Shown: positions 19,484-29,800 of the stretch, one piece after another
Layout: every line of letters begins with the position of its first letter
How positions within the stretch are numbered: the first letter of the stretch is position 1
Source: Lapillicoccus sp.
Lineage (GTDB): Bacteria > Actinomycetota > Actinomycetes > Actinomycetales > Dermatophilaceae
Reading direction: 5' to 3'
Assembly (NCBI RefSeq): GCF_025353065.1
Contig: NZ_JANXRJ010000054.1
Span: 1-41,546 of the forward strand
Length of the DNA: 41,546 nt
The notes under the pieces: generated by a model
Databases searched by the model: none
What the model saw: the letters and a program-made list of their open reading frames with translations, nothing else
What the model was told of the DNA's origin: nothing
Position numbers and translations under genes: made by a program

Positions 19484-21530
19484 ATGCAGACTCTCAACCT
19501 GGGCGTCCTCGCCCACGTCGATGCCGGCAAGACCAGCCTGACCGAGCGGCTGCTGCACACCGTCGGGGTGCTCGACGAGGTCGGCAGCGTCGACGCAGGC
19601 AGTACCCGCACGGACACCCTCGACCTCGAGCGGCGGCGGGGCATCACCATCCGGTCGGCCGTCGTCTCCTTCGTCGTGGACGAGGTCGCCGTCACCCTCA
19701 TCGACACACCCGGGCACCCCGACTTCATCGCCGAGGTGGAACGGGTCCTCGGCGTGCTCGACGCCGTCGTGCTCGTCGTGTCGGCGGTGGAGGGCGTGCA
19801 GGCCCAGACACGCGTGCTGCTGCGCGCCCTGAAGCGCCTCGGGATGCCGACGGTGCTGTTCGTCAACAAGATCGACCGCGCCGGGGCCCGGGAGACCGAC
19901 CTGCTCGAGGAGATCCGAGTCCGTCTCACTGCCGACCTCGCCGTGCTGGGCGGGGTCACCGGACTGGGCACGTCCGGAGCGGCCGCGGTGCCCCACGACC
20001 TCGACGACCGGGCCGTCCGGGCCGGGCTGGTCGAGGCCCTGGCGGGGGTCGACGAGGGTCTCGTCGCGGCATACCTCGAGGACGGGGACGTCAGCCGGCC
20101 ACGGCTCTGGCGGGCCCTCCGCGAGCAGGTGGCCGCCGCGCGGGTCCTGCCCGTGCTGTTCGGTTCCGCGATCACCGGGGCGGGGGTCGACGACCTCGTG
20201 CGGATGCTCACCACCCTGCTCCCCCGGGCCACCGCCGACACCGCGGCGCCGCTCTCGGGCACGGTCTTCAAGGTCGAGCGGGGCGCGGGCGGCGAGAAGG
20301 TGGCGTGGGCCCGGATCGTGACCGGAACCCTCCGCGTCCGTGACCGCGTCGCGATCGGGCCGGACCCGGGCGGTGACACCGGACCGGTCCCGACCGGTGA
20401 CAGGATGACCGCGATCCGGGTCGCCGACGGCGGCCTCGAGGTGACCCGGGTCGCGGTGGAGGCCGGCCGCGTGGCGCAGGTGTGGGGCCTGCACCGGGTC
20501 CGGGTCGGCGACTGGCTCGGGAGCCCGCCGGCGCGCAAGGGACCCGACCACCAGTTCGCGCCGCCGAGCCTCGAGACCGTGGTGGATCCCGTCGACCCGG
20601 CCGACCGCGGGCGGCTTCGGGTGGCGCTCACCCGGCTGGCGGAGCAGGACCCCCTCATCGGACTGCGCCAGGACGACCGGCGCAGTCCGACGAGCGAGCT
20701 GTCGCTGTCGCTCTACGGCGAGGTCCAGAAGGAGGTCATCGCGGCCACCCTGGCGGCCGACCACGGCGTCGACGTCGTCTTCCGCGAGACGACCCCCATC
20801 TGCGTGGAGCGGGTCGTCGCCACCGGGAGGGCGCACGAGGTCATCGCGACCGACACCAACCCCTTCCTCGCGACCCTGGGGCTGGAGGTCGGGCCGGCGC
20901 CGGTCGGGGCCGGCCTCGAGCTGCGGCTGGGCGTCGAGCCCGGGTCGATGCCCGCGGCCTTCTTCACCGCCGTGGAGGAGGGGGTCCGCGAGCTGCTCGA
21001 CCAGGGGGTCCACGGGTGGCCGGTGCCGGACTGCGTCGTGACCGTCGCGCGCTCCGGTTACTGGGCGCGCCAGAGCCACGCGCACGGCACCTTCGACAAG
21101 GGGATGTCGAGCACCGCAGCGGACTTTCGCGCCCTGGCCCCGCTCGTGCTGATGACGGCGCTGCTCCGAGCCGGCACGCAGGTGTTGGAGCCGGTCCAGC
21201 GGGTGCGTCTCGAGGTCCCCACCGACTCCGTCGGCAGCGTCCTCGCCCTCCTGACCCGGCTGCGCGGCATACCGGGCAGGACCGACGAGCTCGGGTCCGG
21301 GCACGTCATCGACGGCGAGATCCCCGCGGCAGTCCGTCCACGAGCTGCAGCAACGCCTGCCCGGACTGACCCGTGGCGAGGGGGTGGCCGAGACCTTCGT
21401 CGGCAGGCACCGGCCGGTGCAGGGTGTCGCCGCGCCCGAGCGGTCCCGCACCGACGACGACCCCCGGGACCGCCACCGCTACCTGCTGGCCACGACCCGG
21501 GCGGCGGGACGCCCGATGCCCCCGGCGTGA
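19484..21530 (+). CDS. TetM/OtrA-type ribosomal protection GTPase, 3' end frameshifted
   Basis: EF-G-like GTPase of the tetracycline ribosomal protection family, about 680 residues when the frame is corrected. G motifs are AHVDAGKT (near residue 10), DTPGH and NKID. The EF-G-like domains II to V follow. The initial frame is good to about 21330 (ending DGEIPAAV) and then becomes Arg/Pro-rich nonsense. The +1 frame from 21336 restores VHELQQRLPGLTRGEGV, then a normal tail to the TGA at 21528-21530. So there is a net +1 or -2 indel at about 21332-21336. Without correction the frame runs on to 21928 and fuses with the next gene. GAGG precedes the ATG. Such chromosomal genes are common in actinobacteria and do not prove tetracycline resistance. 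Confidence 0.85.
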
Positions 21531-21625
21531 CCGGGGGCGGGCGGACCTGTTCATCTTCAACCAGTACCGTCGGTGACGCCCGGCTGAACAGCGGGCATCC
21601 ACCAGTCTTCGCTCAAGGACGGACC

Positions 21626-21928
21626 ATGGCCGCCGCCGCCCCTCCCCTCGACCAGTTCTACAAGCTCGCACGTGAACGGCTCGAGGTCGCGCTCGACGGG
21701 GACCGCGTCACCAGCGTCGATGACGTCACGGCCTGGTCCGACATCCTGACCCGGATCCACTCGCTCGACCCGGACCGCAACCCCAAGCGCCTCGCCGCCA
21801 CCGTCTACCGGCTCAGCCAGCAGCTGGTCCTCGCGCAGGACGCGACCGACCCGGCCGACGTGGGATCCGTCCACCGGCTCGCCGTCGCCGCGACGTCGCT
21901 CGCCGACCTGATGGGTCGGCTGGCCTAG
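21626..21928 (+). CDS. 100-residue hypothetical protein
   Basis: Predicted soluble, mostly helical protein (LDQFYKLARERLEVAL, VTAWSDILTRIHSLDP, LAATVYRLSQQLVLAQ). No family recognised. ATG at 21626 follows AAGGAC at good spacing. It lies 95 bases after the corrected stop of the ribosomal protection gene, in the same frame as the uncorrected part of that gene. It ends 5 bases from the stop of the convergent secreted-protein gene, with a small CGCCT-C-AGGCG dyad (21931-21941) at the junction. Confidence 0.7.
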   Translation: MAAAAPPLDQFYKLARERLEVALDGDRVTSVDDVTAWSDILTRIHSLDPDRNPKRLAATVYRLSQQLVLAQDATDPADVGSVHRLAVAATSLADLMGRLA

Positions 21929-21933
21929 CCGCC

Positions 21934-22530
21934 TCAGGCGAGCCCGGCCGCCAGCCGCAGCACCTCGTCGGCCGCGCCCGAGCAGATGTGCATGGTGAAG
22001 AGCGGTCCGGGATAGCCGTTCGGCCTCGGGGCCACGATCACACAACCGGGGTAGGTGGACCCGACGGTCGAGGTGACGAGCATCCGGTAGTCGTGCCCGG
22101 AGGTCCCCACGGGCTGCAGGGTCCACTCGTCGTATGCGGGGTTGGGGGTGGTGGAGCAGGTGGCCGAGCGCAGGCCGAAGCGGTACTTCACGACGCACTG
22201 CCCCGAGGCGCTCGTGCCGATCTGGTAGGTGCCTGTGGGGGCGCCGGCCACCGGAAGGAAGGTGAACGACTGCGGGGCGGAGCCGTTGCACGGGTTGCCG
22301 TAGATGTCGAGGAAGGAGTAGGCCGGATCGGTGGTGCTGACGTCGAGGCAGGTGTGGACGACCGTCGACGCGATCCGGCTGGCGCGCGGCGCGGCGCCCG
22401 AGGCCGTGGACGCGGCCGTGGCCGGTGAGCCGGCGGCGAGGGCAGGGGCCGCGACGCCGGACAGGGCGAGCGCGGCGAGGGCGGCGAGGCCTCGGCGGAC
22501 AGTGGGGGTTCGGCGCGGGGACGGGCTCAT
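21934..22530 (-). CDS. Secreted protein with beta-trefoil (ricin-like) features
   Basis: 198 residues. A clear signal peptide (two or more Arg, then GLAALAALALSGVAAPALA) ends near residue 32. The mature part has several Cys and three spaced Q/E-x-F/W-like elements (PQSFTFLPV, DEWTLQPV, DEVLRLAAG) reminiscent of ricin-type beta-trefoil lectin repeats, though the canonical QxW is imperfect. A carbohydrate-binding role is plausible but inferred. AGGAGG precedes the ATG. It lies downstream of the polysaccharide locus on the same strand, separated by a hairpin terminator, and may be independently expressed. Confidence 0.7.
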   Translation of the reverse strand: MSPSPRRTPTVRRGLAALAALALSGVAAPALAAGSPATAASTASGAAPRASRIASTVVHTCLDVSTTDPAYSFLDIYGNPCNGSAPQSFTFLPVAGAPTGTYQIGTSASGQCVVKYRFGLRSATCSTTPNPAYDEWTLQPVGTSGHDYRMLVTSTVGSTYPGCVIVAPRPNGYPGPLFTMHICSGAADEVLRLAAGLA

Positions 22531-22648
22531 TGGTGCCTCCTGGTTGGGGCGTGACCGGGACCGGCGTGGACCCGGGGCCCAGCCTGTCCGGCCATTCTCG
22601 GAGGTTCATCCGAGAGCTCGGCCCGACCCTGCTCCGGGGGGCGGCCGG
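22531..22648. other. Spacer between the GH5 lipoprotein and secreted-protein genes
   Basis: 118 bases containing the hairpin at 22596-22615 and the ribosome site of the secreted protein. No clear promoter boxes were recognised. Confidence 0.4.
22596..22615 (-). terminator. Hairpin after the GH5 lipoprotein gene
   Basis: TCTCGGA, loop GGTTCA, TCCGAGA: a perfect 7-bp stem, 34 bases after the lipoprotein stop. Probable end of the downstream polysaccharide operon. No T-run. Confidence 0.55.
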
Positions 22649-23830
22649 TCAGGCGCTCGGGTCGAGGGACCGGGCCCGCTGCTGCATCACGCCGAGGAGC
22701 GGGTCGCCTCGGGACGGCACGACGTCGAGCTGGTCGGTGTCGGCGATGTTGAGGTGCCAGACGAGGTAGCCCGAGGCGCCGGCGGCGAAGGCCGCCTCCA
22801 TCTTCGCGCCGAGCAGCTGCGCCCGACGTGCCCGCCCCGCCTCGTCGGTGGCCTGGATGCCGGCCTCGCCGACGACGATCGGTTTGCCGAGCTTTTTCGC
22901 GATGGCGAAGGAGCAGCCGATCTTGGCGTCGCCACGCTGGCAGTCGGACGAGTCCGCAGCGGGCAGAGCGCCGTTGACGCTTCCCGGCATCGCCTCGGTG
23001 TCGGAGCCGTAGCGGGCCCAGTCGTGCACCTCGGTGAAGTCGAGACCGGCCTGGCCGTAGATCGCCGCGAAGTCGGTGCCGCTCCCCCCGGGTGCGCCGT
23101 TGGCCTGGGTGCCGAGGGTGACCAGGTGACGCGGGTCCGCGGCCTTGATGACGGACGCGATGTCGGCGGCGAACGGCACGAGGGCGGAGGTGCCGGCGGA
23201 GTCGCGCTCGCTCGTCTCGGCCTCGTTGACCATGGTCCAGCCGAGGATCGTGGGGTTGTCGCGGTAATGGTCGGCGATGACGCGCACGTAGTCCCGGTAG
23301 GACAGCTTCGCGTTGCCGAGCGGCTGCCGGTAGCCGGTGGAGTACCACTGGCCGCCGGCCGCCTGGGCCAAGGACATGCCGCGCTGCCCTGTGGAGCAGT
23401 CGCCGGGGCCGTCCTCGAGCACGGGCATGACACGCAGACCCGCCTTCGAGGCCGCCGAGATGATGCGGTCGGTGCCGGACCAGTCGGTGCCGGCGGCGGT
23501 GTAGGTCTGGTAGGCCCAGAAGCGGACGACCGTGGCGCCGGCCCGGTCGTGGATCGTGTGCATGATGTCGGACAGCGCCGAGTCGTCGAGTCGCGTTGCG
23601 GGAGAGCAGGAGTAGCCGTCGGTGGCGGCGGCGTCGTAGAGGTTGAAGCCGACGAAGCGGAACGGCGCACCTCCGACGAGCAGCTGCGTGCCCGAACGGG
23701 TCACGAAGTCCGACGCGCTCCCCGAGCAGGCCGAGAGAACACCGGTCAGCAGAAGCAGGGCGGCGACCAGCGCTGCGGCAGAACGGTTCCGCGCTGAGCC
23801 GGTGTGCCGACGGGAGCGAGGGTCACGCAC
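22649..23830 (-). CDS. GH5-like glycoside hydrolase lipoprotein
   Basis: 393 residues. The signal sequence ends in a lipobox VLSAC with Cys35 as the lipidated residue, so the enzyme would sit on the outer face of the membrane. The TIM-barrel hydrolase has TMVNEAE with the acid/base Glu203 and VVGEAGI with the nucleophile Glu322, plus GYLVWHLN near the end; this is a clan GH-A pattern close to GH5 endo-mannanases or glucanases. The GTG start overlaps the preceding glycosyltransferase stop by 8 bases, so the hydrolase is built into the operon. It may trim or edit the polymer made by its neighbours. Confidence 0.85.
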   Translation of the reverse strand: MRDPRSRRHTGSARNRSAAALVAALLLLTGVLSACSGSASDFVTRSGTQLLVGGAPFRFVGFNLYDAAATDGYSCSPATRLDDSALSDIMHTIHDRAGATVVRFWAYQTYTAAGTDWSGTDRIISAASKAGLRVMPVLEDGPGDCSTGQRGMSLAQAAGGQWYSTGYRQPLGNAKLSYRDYVRVIADHYRDNPTILGWTMVNEAETSERDSAGTSALVPFAADIASVIKAADPRHLVTLGTQANGAPGGSGTDFAAIYGQAGLDFTEVHDWARYGSDTEAMPGSVNGALPAADSSDCQRGDAKIGCSFAIAKKLGKPIVVGEAGIQATDEAGRARRAQLLGAKMEAAFAAGASGYLVWHLNIADTDQLDVVPSRGDPLLGVMQQRARSLDPSA

Positions 23831-25001
23831 GAGACTCCGACAGGGGTCTCGTGACGAGGGACGCGTAGACGTCGTCGACCCGGCCGGCGGCCGCCTGGGC
23901 TCCGTAGCGCTGCGTCAGCACCGTTGGTACGGGCCAGCGGTGGACGTCGACGAGCGCCTCCTCGACCGCGGCGCCGAGGCGCCGCTCGTCGGCGGCGCGA
24001 CCGACGGGGTCGGCGGGGTCGGCGGCGGGCACGACCTGGACGGCCTGGGTCGGCGCGGCGTCGAGCTCGTCGAGCGCCGGGGCCTCGACGTAGACGACGG
24101 GCAGCCCGCTGCCGATCGCCTCGACGACCGCCATGCCGAAGGTCTCGTCGGCGGACGCGCTCACCAGCACGTCGACGGTGCTGAGCACCGCGGCGATGTC
24201 GCCGCGTGGACCGAGCCAGTGCACCGAGTCGGTGACGCCGAGGTCGGCCGCGACGGCCTGCAACGTCCCGAGCAGCGGGCCGGTCCCGGCGACGACGAGC
24301 ACGGCACCGGCGCGCAGGGCCGGCGCACTGGCCCGCAGGATGGTGTCCATCCGCTTGACGGGGTCGAGCCGGCCGACGGCGCCGATGACGTGGGTCGTCT
24401 CGGCGATGCCGAGCTCGGCCCGCACGCGATGCCGGGCCTCCGCGTCGAAGGCCAGCGCCTCGAAGTCGATCCCGTTGTCCGCGACAGTGATTCGTGATCC
24501 CTGGACGCCCCACCGACGCAGCCTCAGCGCTGTCGTCGACGACACGGCGACCGTGTGGGTGGCGAGCCGCTCCAGCCCGCGATAGAGCAGCCGCAGCCAC
24601 CACGTGTGCGGCCGGCCCTCGATGGTGTCGTCCATGAGCGAGTGCTCCGTCGAGACCACGACCGGGACGCCGGCGAGCCGGGCCGCCGGGATGCCCCAGA
24701 GCTGGGCCGAGAGGAGGTGCACGTGGACGACGTCGGGGCGGTAGTGCCGCAGTCGCCGCGCGAGGACCACCGAGGTGAGCAGCCGTCGCCAGCCCACCAG
24801 GTCGAGGACCTCGACCCGCTCCCCCGCGGCGCGCATGCTGTCGGCGACCGGGCCCCCGGCATACAGGGCGATGGTGACGGAGTCGTGGGCGGAGCGGCGC
24901 ACGAGCATCTCGAGCTGGCGCTCGGCGCCGCCCGTGGTGAGCGAGGTGATGACGTGGACGACCCGCAGCGGGCGGGCGGGCCCGACGGTGCGACCGGTCA
25001 T
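23823..25001 (-). CDS. GT4-family glycosyltransferase
   Basis: 392 residues, GT-B fold. N-terminal VVHVITSLTTGGAERQLEML is the acceptor-side glycine-rich loop. The C-terminal half has VIGAVGRLDPVKRMD and the EX7E motif ETFGMAVVE followed by AIGSGLPVV. It is a retaining transferase using a nucleotide sugar (donor unknown), cytosolic or membrane-associated. The start overlaps the stop of the upstream glycosyltransferase (ATGA) and its stop overlaps the GH5 lipoprotein. A GTATGCC-type heptamer encodes Tyr-Ala in LYAGGP. Confidence 0.9.
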   Translation of the reverse strand: MTGRTVGPARPLRVVHVITSLTTGGAERQLEMLVRRSAHDSVTIALYAGGPVADSMRAAGERVEVLDLVGWRRLLTSVVLARRLRHYRPDVVHVHLLSAQLWGIPAARLAGVPVVVSTEHSLMDDTIEGRPHTWWLRLLYRGLERLATHTVAVSSTTALRLRRWGVQGSRITVADNGIDFEALAFDAEARHRVRAELGIAETTHVIGAVGRLDPVKRMDTILRASAPALRAGAVLVVAGTGPLLGTLQAVAADLGVTDSVHWLGPRGDIAAVLSTVDVLVSASADETFGMAVVEAIGSGLPVVYVEAPALDELDAAPTQAVQVVPAADPADPVGRAADERRLGAAVEEALVDVHRWPVPTVLTQRYGAQAAAGRVDDVYASLVTRPLSESRA

Positions 25002-26134
25002 CGACGTGCGCGCCGGGCCAGCACGTCGCGATAGACCGCCTCGACCCCGTCGGTCGTGGTCTCCCAGGTGGGCAGCGGGATGTTCAGGGGCTGGTGCGGG
25101 GTGCCCTTCAGAGCGGTGGCGCGCAGCGCCGTGGTGAGGGCAGCCGCGATCGCCTCGGTGGAAGCGTCGACCGGGATGCCGGTGACGAGGTGGTCCTCGA
25201 CGAGGTCGCCGGTGCCGGCGACGTCGAGCCCGACGACGGGCAGGCCGAGGGTGACCGCCTCCATGATGCCGACGGGGTGGGCCTCGTAGGTGGAGAGCGC
25301 AGCCATCACGCTCGCCGTGCCGAGCTCGTGGGCCATGGCCGCACGGTCGGTCGGCGGGAGGTGCCTGATCTGGACGGCATCCTCGACGTGCAGGTCGCGG
25401 GCGAGGGCGCGCAGCTGAGGCTCGTAGTCTCCGCTGCCGAGGATCAGCAGGTCGGCGCCGGGGATCTGCTCGCGGACCAGCGGCAGGGCCTCGATGGCGC
25501 GGTGGTGGCCCTTGTAGTGCTCGAGCCGGCCGCTCGAGACGATCCGGCCGACCTGCGGCACCACGGCCGCCGGCGTCTGCGGCAGTGCCCCGCCGTTGCC
25601 GATCACGACGAAGCGTGAGGCGTCGATCCCCGTCGCCTCCGAGAAGTGCGACCGTTCGAAGCGGCTGACCGCGATGAGCTGGTCGGCCCCGGCGAGCAGT
25701 GGTGTCAACACTTTCCACTGAGTGGAGCGCACACCCGAGCGCACTGCGGAGGAGTGCCCACCGCTGTGGAAGGTGAGGACGTAGGGGGTGCGCGAGGCGC
25801 GGGCCGCGAGCATCGCGACGGGCGGCACGAGGGTGTGCACGCCCTGGACGTGGACGAGGTCCCAGTGACCGCGGGCGATCGCACCGGCGACGCCCGGGGA
25901 GAGGTAGTAGTCCTTCTCGCGCGGCCAGGAGCGGCGCCGGATGACCTGGTAGCCGTGCATCGGCTCGCGCTTCGGGAGCTGCCCGGAGCGGTCGGTCGCG
26001 AGCACGGTGACGTCGAACTCGCCGCGCTCGGCGAGCCGCGAGGCGACCTCGCCGACGACCGTCTCGGTCCCGCCGATCTCGGGGAAGAAGCGCTGCACGA
26101 CATTGAGGACTCGTGGGCGTGGGGTGGTTGCCAT
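24998..26134 (-). CDS. GT4-family glycosyltransferase
   Basis: 378 residues, GT-B fold. N terminus VLNVVQRFFPEIGGTETVV. The donor side has IVSSGRLEHYKGHHRAIEAL and the EX7E motif EAHPVGIME with AVTLGLPVVGLD. The start at 26134 is 11 bases after the preceding membrane-protein stop; the ribosome site (GGTGAT) is weak, so translational coupling is likely. It overlaps the next glycosyltransferase by four bases. The pair of GT4 enzymes probably adds successive sugars to a lipid-linked repeat unit on the inner side of the membrane. Confidence 0.9.
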   Translation of the reverse strand: MATTPRPRVLNVVQRFFPEIGGTETVVGEVASRLAERGEFDVTVLATDRSGQLPKREPMHGYQVIRRRSWPREKDYYLSPGVAGAIARGHWDLVHVQGVHTLVPPVAMLAARASRTPYVLTFHSGGHSSAVRSGVRSTQWKVLTPLLAGADQLIAVSRFERSHFSEATGIDASRFVVIGNGGALPQTPAAVVPQVGRIVSSGRLEHYKGHHRAIEALPLVREQIPGADLLILGSGDYEPQLRALARDLHVEDAVQIRHLPPTDRAAMAHELGTASVMAALSTYEAHPVGIMEAVTLGLPVVGLDVAGTGDLVEDHLVTGIPVDASTEAIAAALTTALRATALKGTPHQPLNIPLPTWETTTDGVEAVYRDVLARRARR

Positions 26135-26145
26135 GAGGGGAGGGA

Positions 26146-26847
26146 TCACCGATCGAGGGTCAGGGTGCGCAGCGGCTGCGCCTGGTCCGGGTAGTTGAGG
26201 GTGATGACGTAACGGCCCTTCACCGGGACGGCGAGCGTCGTCGTGACCGAGCCGCCGGCAGGCACCGAGAAGAGGGGATAGCTGAGGTCGTTGCCGTTGG
26301 TCGTGGTGCGCATCTCGAGGGGTCCGACGGCTCGGCTCGAGGTCACCACGATCTTGACCTGCGTGCCGGTCACGGAGCCGATCGACATCTGCACGGGCGC
26401 CGCCTCGGTGGGGGCGACGGAGCGCACCGACATGGTCACGGCCACGACGACCACCACGAGCGAGGCCGCCAACCAAGGCACGGTGCTGACGACGGAGAGG
26501 TGCGTCCCACGGTCGTATGCCGCGGGCTTCGGCCGCGGCTGCGTCCAGGACACCGCGATCCCGAGCGCGGCGACGAGGGACAGCGCGACCGCCCAGGTGG
26601 TGGGCCGCAGCCCGATCGGCGAGGCGCCGAGCACCAGACCGACGAGCACCAGCGTGACGAGCAGACCGCCGAGGACGAGGAGCAGGCCGTCGAGTGCGCC
26701 GAGTCGGCGCAGCCGCACGAGTCGTTCGCCGACGAGGACGAGGCCGGCGAGGACGAGGCCGCCGGTCACCGCGGTCGGCGCGCCCACCAGGGAGCAGACC
26801 AGGGCGGCGAGGACGACACCGGCGCGCCAGATCAGGTCAGGACGCAT
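26146..26847 (-). CDS. Membrane protein with C-terminal extracytoplasmic beta domain
   Basis: 233 residues. Hydrophobic segments lie at about 8-25, 27-42, 52-74, 81-101 and 123-142, and the last 80 residues are a beta-rich domain (from VQMSIGSVTGTQVKIVV). The arrangement recalls DUF1616-type proteins that accompany glycosyltransferases, but this is a weak resemblance. It overlaps the end of the flippase/GT-C fusion by 11 bases and precedes a GT4 gene by 11 bases, so it is an integral part of the locus. Function unknown. Confidence 0.7.
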   Translation of the reverse strand: MRPDLIWRAGVVLAALVCSLVGAPTAVTGGLVLAGLVLVGERLVRLRRLGALDGLLLVLGGLLVTLVLVGLVLGASPIGLRPTTWAVALSLVAALGIAVSWTQPRPKPAAYDRGTHLSVVSTVPWLAASLVVVVVAVTMSVRSVAPTEAAPVQMSIGSVTGTQVKIVVTSSRAVGPLEMRTTTNGNDLSYPLFSVPAGGSVTTTLAVPVKGRYVITLNYPDQAQPLRTLTLDR

Positions 26848-29800
26848 CGAGGGCTCCCAGGTCGTAGATGACGATGGAGCCGTTGTCGTAGAGCACGTCG
26901 ACACCCGGCACGGTCGAGAACTTGCGGAGCGCTGCGGCGGGCACCGGCGTCGTGCGGTTGTCGCCGCCGAACTCGCCGCTCTCGATGTAGACGCCCTGGT
27001 TGGGCAGGCCGAAGGCGTCACGCCGGTCGGCGATCAGGTAGCGGATGTGGGCCGCCTTGATGACCTCCACGTCCTTCGCCCCGAAGTCGGGGTCGAGCAG
27101 GAGCCGGGAGGCATCGACCCCGGTGCCGATGTGGGTCACGGAGTACTGGCCACCGTCTGCGGCGGCGAGCAGGCCGCCCACGCGGTCGGCGTACGTGATG
27201 CTCTCCGGCGGGAGGTGCGCGGCCATCCAGCCCGCCGCGGCGAGGTTGTCGGCATCGATGCTCCGGGCGTCGTCCGAGACACGGAACGGACCGGGGAGCT
27301 GCTGGGTGATCGAGCCGGCACCGAGGACGACGCTGCCGATGAAGATGACCGTCGCGCCAGCGGCGAGCACCGTCGTCTTCCACCACGTCATGCGGTGCTG
27401 CCAGACCCACCAGGCGACGACGAAGGCGACGCCGAGGAAGACGAAGCCCGCCGACCGGTCACCGACCTCGGCCGTCGACACGGTGAGGTGTCCACCGGGG
27501 ATGAGGGGGTAGAGGATCGCGACGAGCAGCAGGAGGAGCACCGAGGCGACACGACGCTTGAGGAAGCGGCGCGAGCGGATCACGGCCGGGAGGAGGACGG
27601 CCAGCGTGAGCACGAGCGAGGCGATGATCGCGTACTTCTCCCACGGCGCGGTGACGACCCCGGCCGAGTTCTGGAAGACCTTGCGCGTCTGCTTCCCGCT
27701 GAGGACGGCGACGACGGCGTCGACCGAGCTCTGCCCGATCGAGCCGAGGTAGCTGAGCAGGGTGTTGCCCGGGTTGGCCAGGCTGACCGCGAAGCTGCCG
27801 GCGGCCACGACGACCATCGCCCCGAGCGAGAGCGAGGCGTTGCGCGTCCTGCGGTGGAGCACGAGCTCGAGCACCCACCAGACGAGGTATGCCGCGATGA
27901 GCAGGGCCGCGGTGACGTGGTGAGAGAAGGTCACGGCGACGGTCGCGAGCATGCCGGCCACGAGGCTCGTCCGCGACCCCTGGCGGCGACTGACGACGAG
28001 GTAGACCGCGAAGACCGCGAGCGGCAGCGCGATGGTCTGGTAGGAGAACTGCGAGTTGAAGAAGAGCATCTGCGGGTTGCAGGAGTAGATGATGACGGCC
28101 GTCGCGCCGATCCGCGGCGACAGGGTGATGTGGCTGACGACGAGGAGGACCGCGAGCGCGATGACCACGCGGGAGGCGAGGAGGATGACCACGCCGGATG
28201 CGTAGGCGGACAGGCCGGTCAGGTCGTGGATCGCGTTGGTCGCGATCTCGAGACCGGGGTAGTACGCGGTGACGGGCAGCAGCGAGTTCTCGGTGAAGAG
28301 GTGCCCCGTCTCCCCCATCAGGCGCAGCACGTTGGCGTGGATCAGCTCGTCGTGGAACATGAACCGGGTGGGGTAGAGCACCAGCCGGCTGAGCTGCAGC
28401 AGCACGGCCATGCTCACCGCAAGCAGGATCCGGGTACTCGCGCGGGCCTTGGGGAGGAGGACCCCGATCGCGGCCGGGAGGAAGATGACGACCAGCCCGA
28501 GGACGTAGAGGCTCTGGGCGGTCGTGCTGCCGCCGTCGGTGCGCGCCAGGGACACCGCGGCCGCCATGGAGATGAGGCCACCGGTCATCAGCAGGACGAC
28601 GGGTCCGGCCCCGACGACGCGGGCGACGTTGCGGATCAACCCCATCACGGCGGACTGCGACGTCGGCGGCAGGTCGGTCCCGTCGCCGTCCCGGTCATCC
28701 GTCATCCCGAAGGGACCGTCGTGGTCGTCCTTCTCGTCCGAGGCGATGTCGGGCGCGGCATCGGGCAGGGCGGCCGGACTCAGGGTCTCTTGCTCCACGC
28801 CGTCCTCCTCGGTCGTCCCGATCCTACGCGCGGGCGTTTCGGCCGGATATGTCGTCGGCGCCCGAACCAGCAGCGCGGCGACGTCGACGGGGACCACGGC
28901 AGCCTCGACGGGGAGCGGAGCAGCCTCGAGGGTCGCGGAGGCGGACGCGTCGCCCGGACGGGCGGTACGGGTCATCCGCCACAGCGGGACGGCGAGGATG
29001 AGCGCCTCGACGACCAGGACGCCGACCCAGGCGAGACAGAGTCCGACCGCGCCGTCGAGCCGCACCCCGGCATACGCGGCCGCGAGCTCGATGACGGTGG
29101 CGCCGACCATGACGCCGGTCGCCTCGGTCGTGCGGCCCTGGACCCGGCGCAGCGCGACGAAGTGGTCCTTGACGACGAAGGGCAGCCCGGCGAAGGCGAG
29201 GATCCGCAGGATCTCGACGCCCTGCGTGGAGTACTGGGACCCGAAGACCGACAGGACGTAGGGCGCCAGCGGGAACAGCAGGAGGTTGGCCAAGAGACTG
29301 ACGCCGAAGGAGAGCGGAATGGTGAAGCGCATCCGCTCGAGCAGGCTGTCGGTGGCGCCCTCGGCCGAGGCGAAGAGCGCGACGCTGATGGAGTAGGGCA
29401 GCGCGAAGACCACCCCGGTGACCTGCAGCGCGGTGGTGAAGACGCCGTTCTGCTCGCTCGAGACGAGGACGAGGACGAGGAGCGGGAGGATCTGCAGCGG
29501 CGCCTGCAGGGTGGTGTTGAGCGCGTGGTGCGAGAGCGCCTGCCCCCCGAGCCCGCGCATCGTCCGGAAGTCGATGAGACGGGTACCAGGATCCTGGAGG
29601 GCCCGACCGCCACGGGTGCGCACGGCCACGAGGGGGAAGGACAGCAGCGTGCCGATGCCCCAGGCGAGGAAGATCGTCATCCCGCCGGACTGCCCGGCGA
29701 GGGCGAGACCGGCGAGGGCCGCGAGCTTGACGCCGCTCGCGATGGCGTTGCGCTCGAGCTGCAGGGACCCCGAGCCGAGCACGAGCACGGCCTGGTCGAC

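Noticed and set aside
19484-21928. An 814-residue protein joining the ribosomal protection GTPase to the small downstream protein
   Set aside because: Family sequence continues in the +1 frame to 21530, and the small gene has its own ribosome site and ATG. The long frame results from a frameshift.
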